Assembly: GCF_027322205.1 (NCBI RefSeq)
Contig: NZ_DAHVHY010000015.1
Coordinates: 1 to 36,543 of the forward strand
Length of the DNA: 36,543 bases
Reading direction: 5' to 3'
DNA from: Acidithiobacillus sp.
Lineage (GTDB): Bacteria; Pseudomonadota; Gammaproteobacteria; Acidithiobacillales; Acidithiobacillaceae
Shown piece by piece: positions 36,010 to 36,543 of this stretch (its first letter is position 1; the number at the start of each line of letters is the position of its first letter). The translations under genes and the position numbers were made by a program. The notes under the pieces are model-generated. The model was not told the DNA's origin, searched no databases, and saw nothing but the letters and a program-made list of their open reading frames with translations.

Positions 36010-36543
36010 ACAGCACCGCACTGCAAGGCAAAGGCATCGTGGTCACCCGGCCGCGCGCGCAGGCGGGCGAGATGCTGACCCTGTTGCAGGCGCAAGGCGC
36101 GCGCGCCATTTTGTTCCCCGCCGTACAGATCGAGGCGCCGGAGAACTGGCAGTCTCTGGATGACGCTTTGCATCAGCTGGTGGCGTATGACTGGGTGATT
36201 TTTTCCAGCCGCAACGCCGTCGCTTTTGCCCTCAGCCGCTTGCAGAGCCGCAACCTGTCCTGGCCGGCGGGGCCGCGCATTGCGGCGGTGGGGCGGGAGA
36301 CCGCCAAGGCGCTGCGTGAGTTTGGTCTGCAGGTCGAGCTGGTCCCCCAGAGGTTCAGCTCCGAGGGTTTGCTGGAAAGTCCGGAGCTGGTGGCCGTGCA
36401 GGGACAGCGTATAGCGCTGTTTGCCGGTGATCAGGGCCGGGAGTTGCTGGAGAAGACGCTGGGCGAGCGAGGGGCGGTCATCGATAAGGTATTATGCTAT
36501 CGGCGCGGTATTCCCGGTGTTAACCCGACGCCGTTGTTGCATG
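36006..36543 (+). CDS. hemD: Uroporphyrinogen-III synthase, N-terminal part
   Basis: HemD closes and inverts ring D of hydroxymethylbilane. The frame from the ATG at 36006, overlapping the hemC stop (ATGA), continues to the window edge. Visible features are VVTRPRAQAGEML near the start, FPAVQIEAP, DWVIFSSRNAVAFAL near residue 62 and the FAGDQGRELLEKTLGERGA segment, all typical of HemD. About 179 codons are present; the C-terminal part is outside the window. Confidence 0.93.
   Translation, partial: MNSTALQGKGIVVTRPRAQAGEMLTLLQAQGARAILFPAVQIEAPENWQSLDDALHQLVAYDWVIFSSRNAVAFALSRLQSRNLSWPAGPRIAAVGRETAKALREFGLQVELVPQRFSSEGLLESPELVAVQGQRIALFAGDQGRELLEKTLGERGAVIDKVLCYRRGIPGVNPTPLLH

Overview
The window looks like the chromosome of an iron- and sulfur-oxidising acidophile of the genus Acidithiobacillus or a close relative. 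The main reasons are a Cyc2-like fused cytochrome-porin followed by a Cyc1-like c4 cytochrome, and a complete cycA-sdrA-petA-petB-petC-hip cluster, a combination best known from iron-oxidising acidithiobacilli. Species cannot be fixed from the sequence alone.

Layout. Positions 1-7368 are replication housekeeping: an unidentified partial gene, an LpxH-like phosphoesterase, then gyrB, recF, dnaN and dnaA on the minus strand. Positions 7369-8690 are a gene-free, partly AT-rich region with DnaA boxes (probable oriC). A second pair of perfect DnaA boxes lies between dnaA and dnaN. Positions 8691-17377 hold genes for life without oxygen: an anaerobic class III ribonucleotide reductase whose glycyl-radical domain is a separate small gene, its activase, O2-independent ubiquinone genes (ubiT, ubiU, ubiV), a lipoate-ligase/DUF116 fusion and a nitronate monooxygenase-like protein. 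Positions 17685-24726 hold the electron-transfer genes: cyc2-like, cyc1-like, cycA, sdrA, petABC and hip. Positions 24990-29375 hold a monohaem cytochrome, a DsbG-like lipoprotein and the system II cytochrome c assembly pair ResB/CcsA. Positions 29571-31281 hold a small lipoprotein, a PH-like membrane protein and a cytochrome b561-like protein. Positions 31462-36543 return to GC-rich housekeeping genes: thiD, thiE, hemL, a HIT protein, a ComEA-like protein, hemC and the start of hemD.

Most striking observation. Five genes (nrdD, ubiV, ubiT, the monohaem cytochrome and the small lipoprotein) are each preceded by a version of the same structured leader of about 95-110 nt. Its plan is strand a, a GGAG Shine-Dalgarno-like motif, strand b, hairpin 1, strand a', hairpin 2, strand b', then 7-9 nt to the ATG. 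Strands a/a' and b/b' covary between copies and interleave, so the fold is a pseudoknot. None of the five genes has a normal ribosome binding site next to its ATG; the only conserved GGAG is 75-84 nt upstream, exactly where folding would bring it to the start codon. This looks like a cis-regulatory RNA that could switch translation on, shared by anaerobic and electron-transfer genes. I do not recognise it as a known class, but no database search was possible.

How the genes fit together. Cyc2-like, Cyc1-like and terminal oxidase components outside the window would form the downhill iron-oxidation path. CycA, the bc1 complex and HiPIP would serve uphill electron flow to quinone or sulfur-dependent respiration. 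ResB/CcsA mature the many c-type cytochromes. UbiTUV and NrdD/NrdG supply quinone and deoxynucleotides when oxygen is absent, for example during ferric iron respiration.
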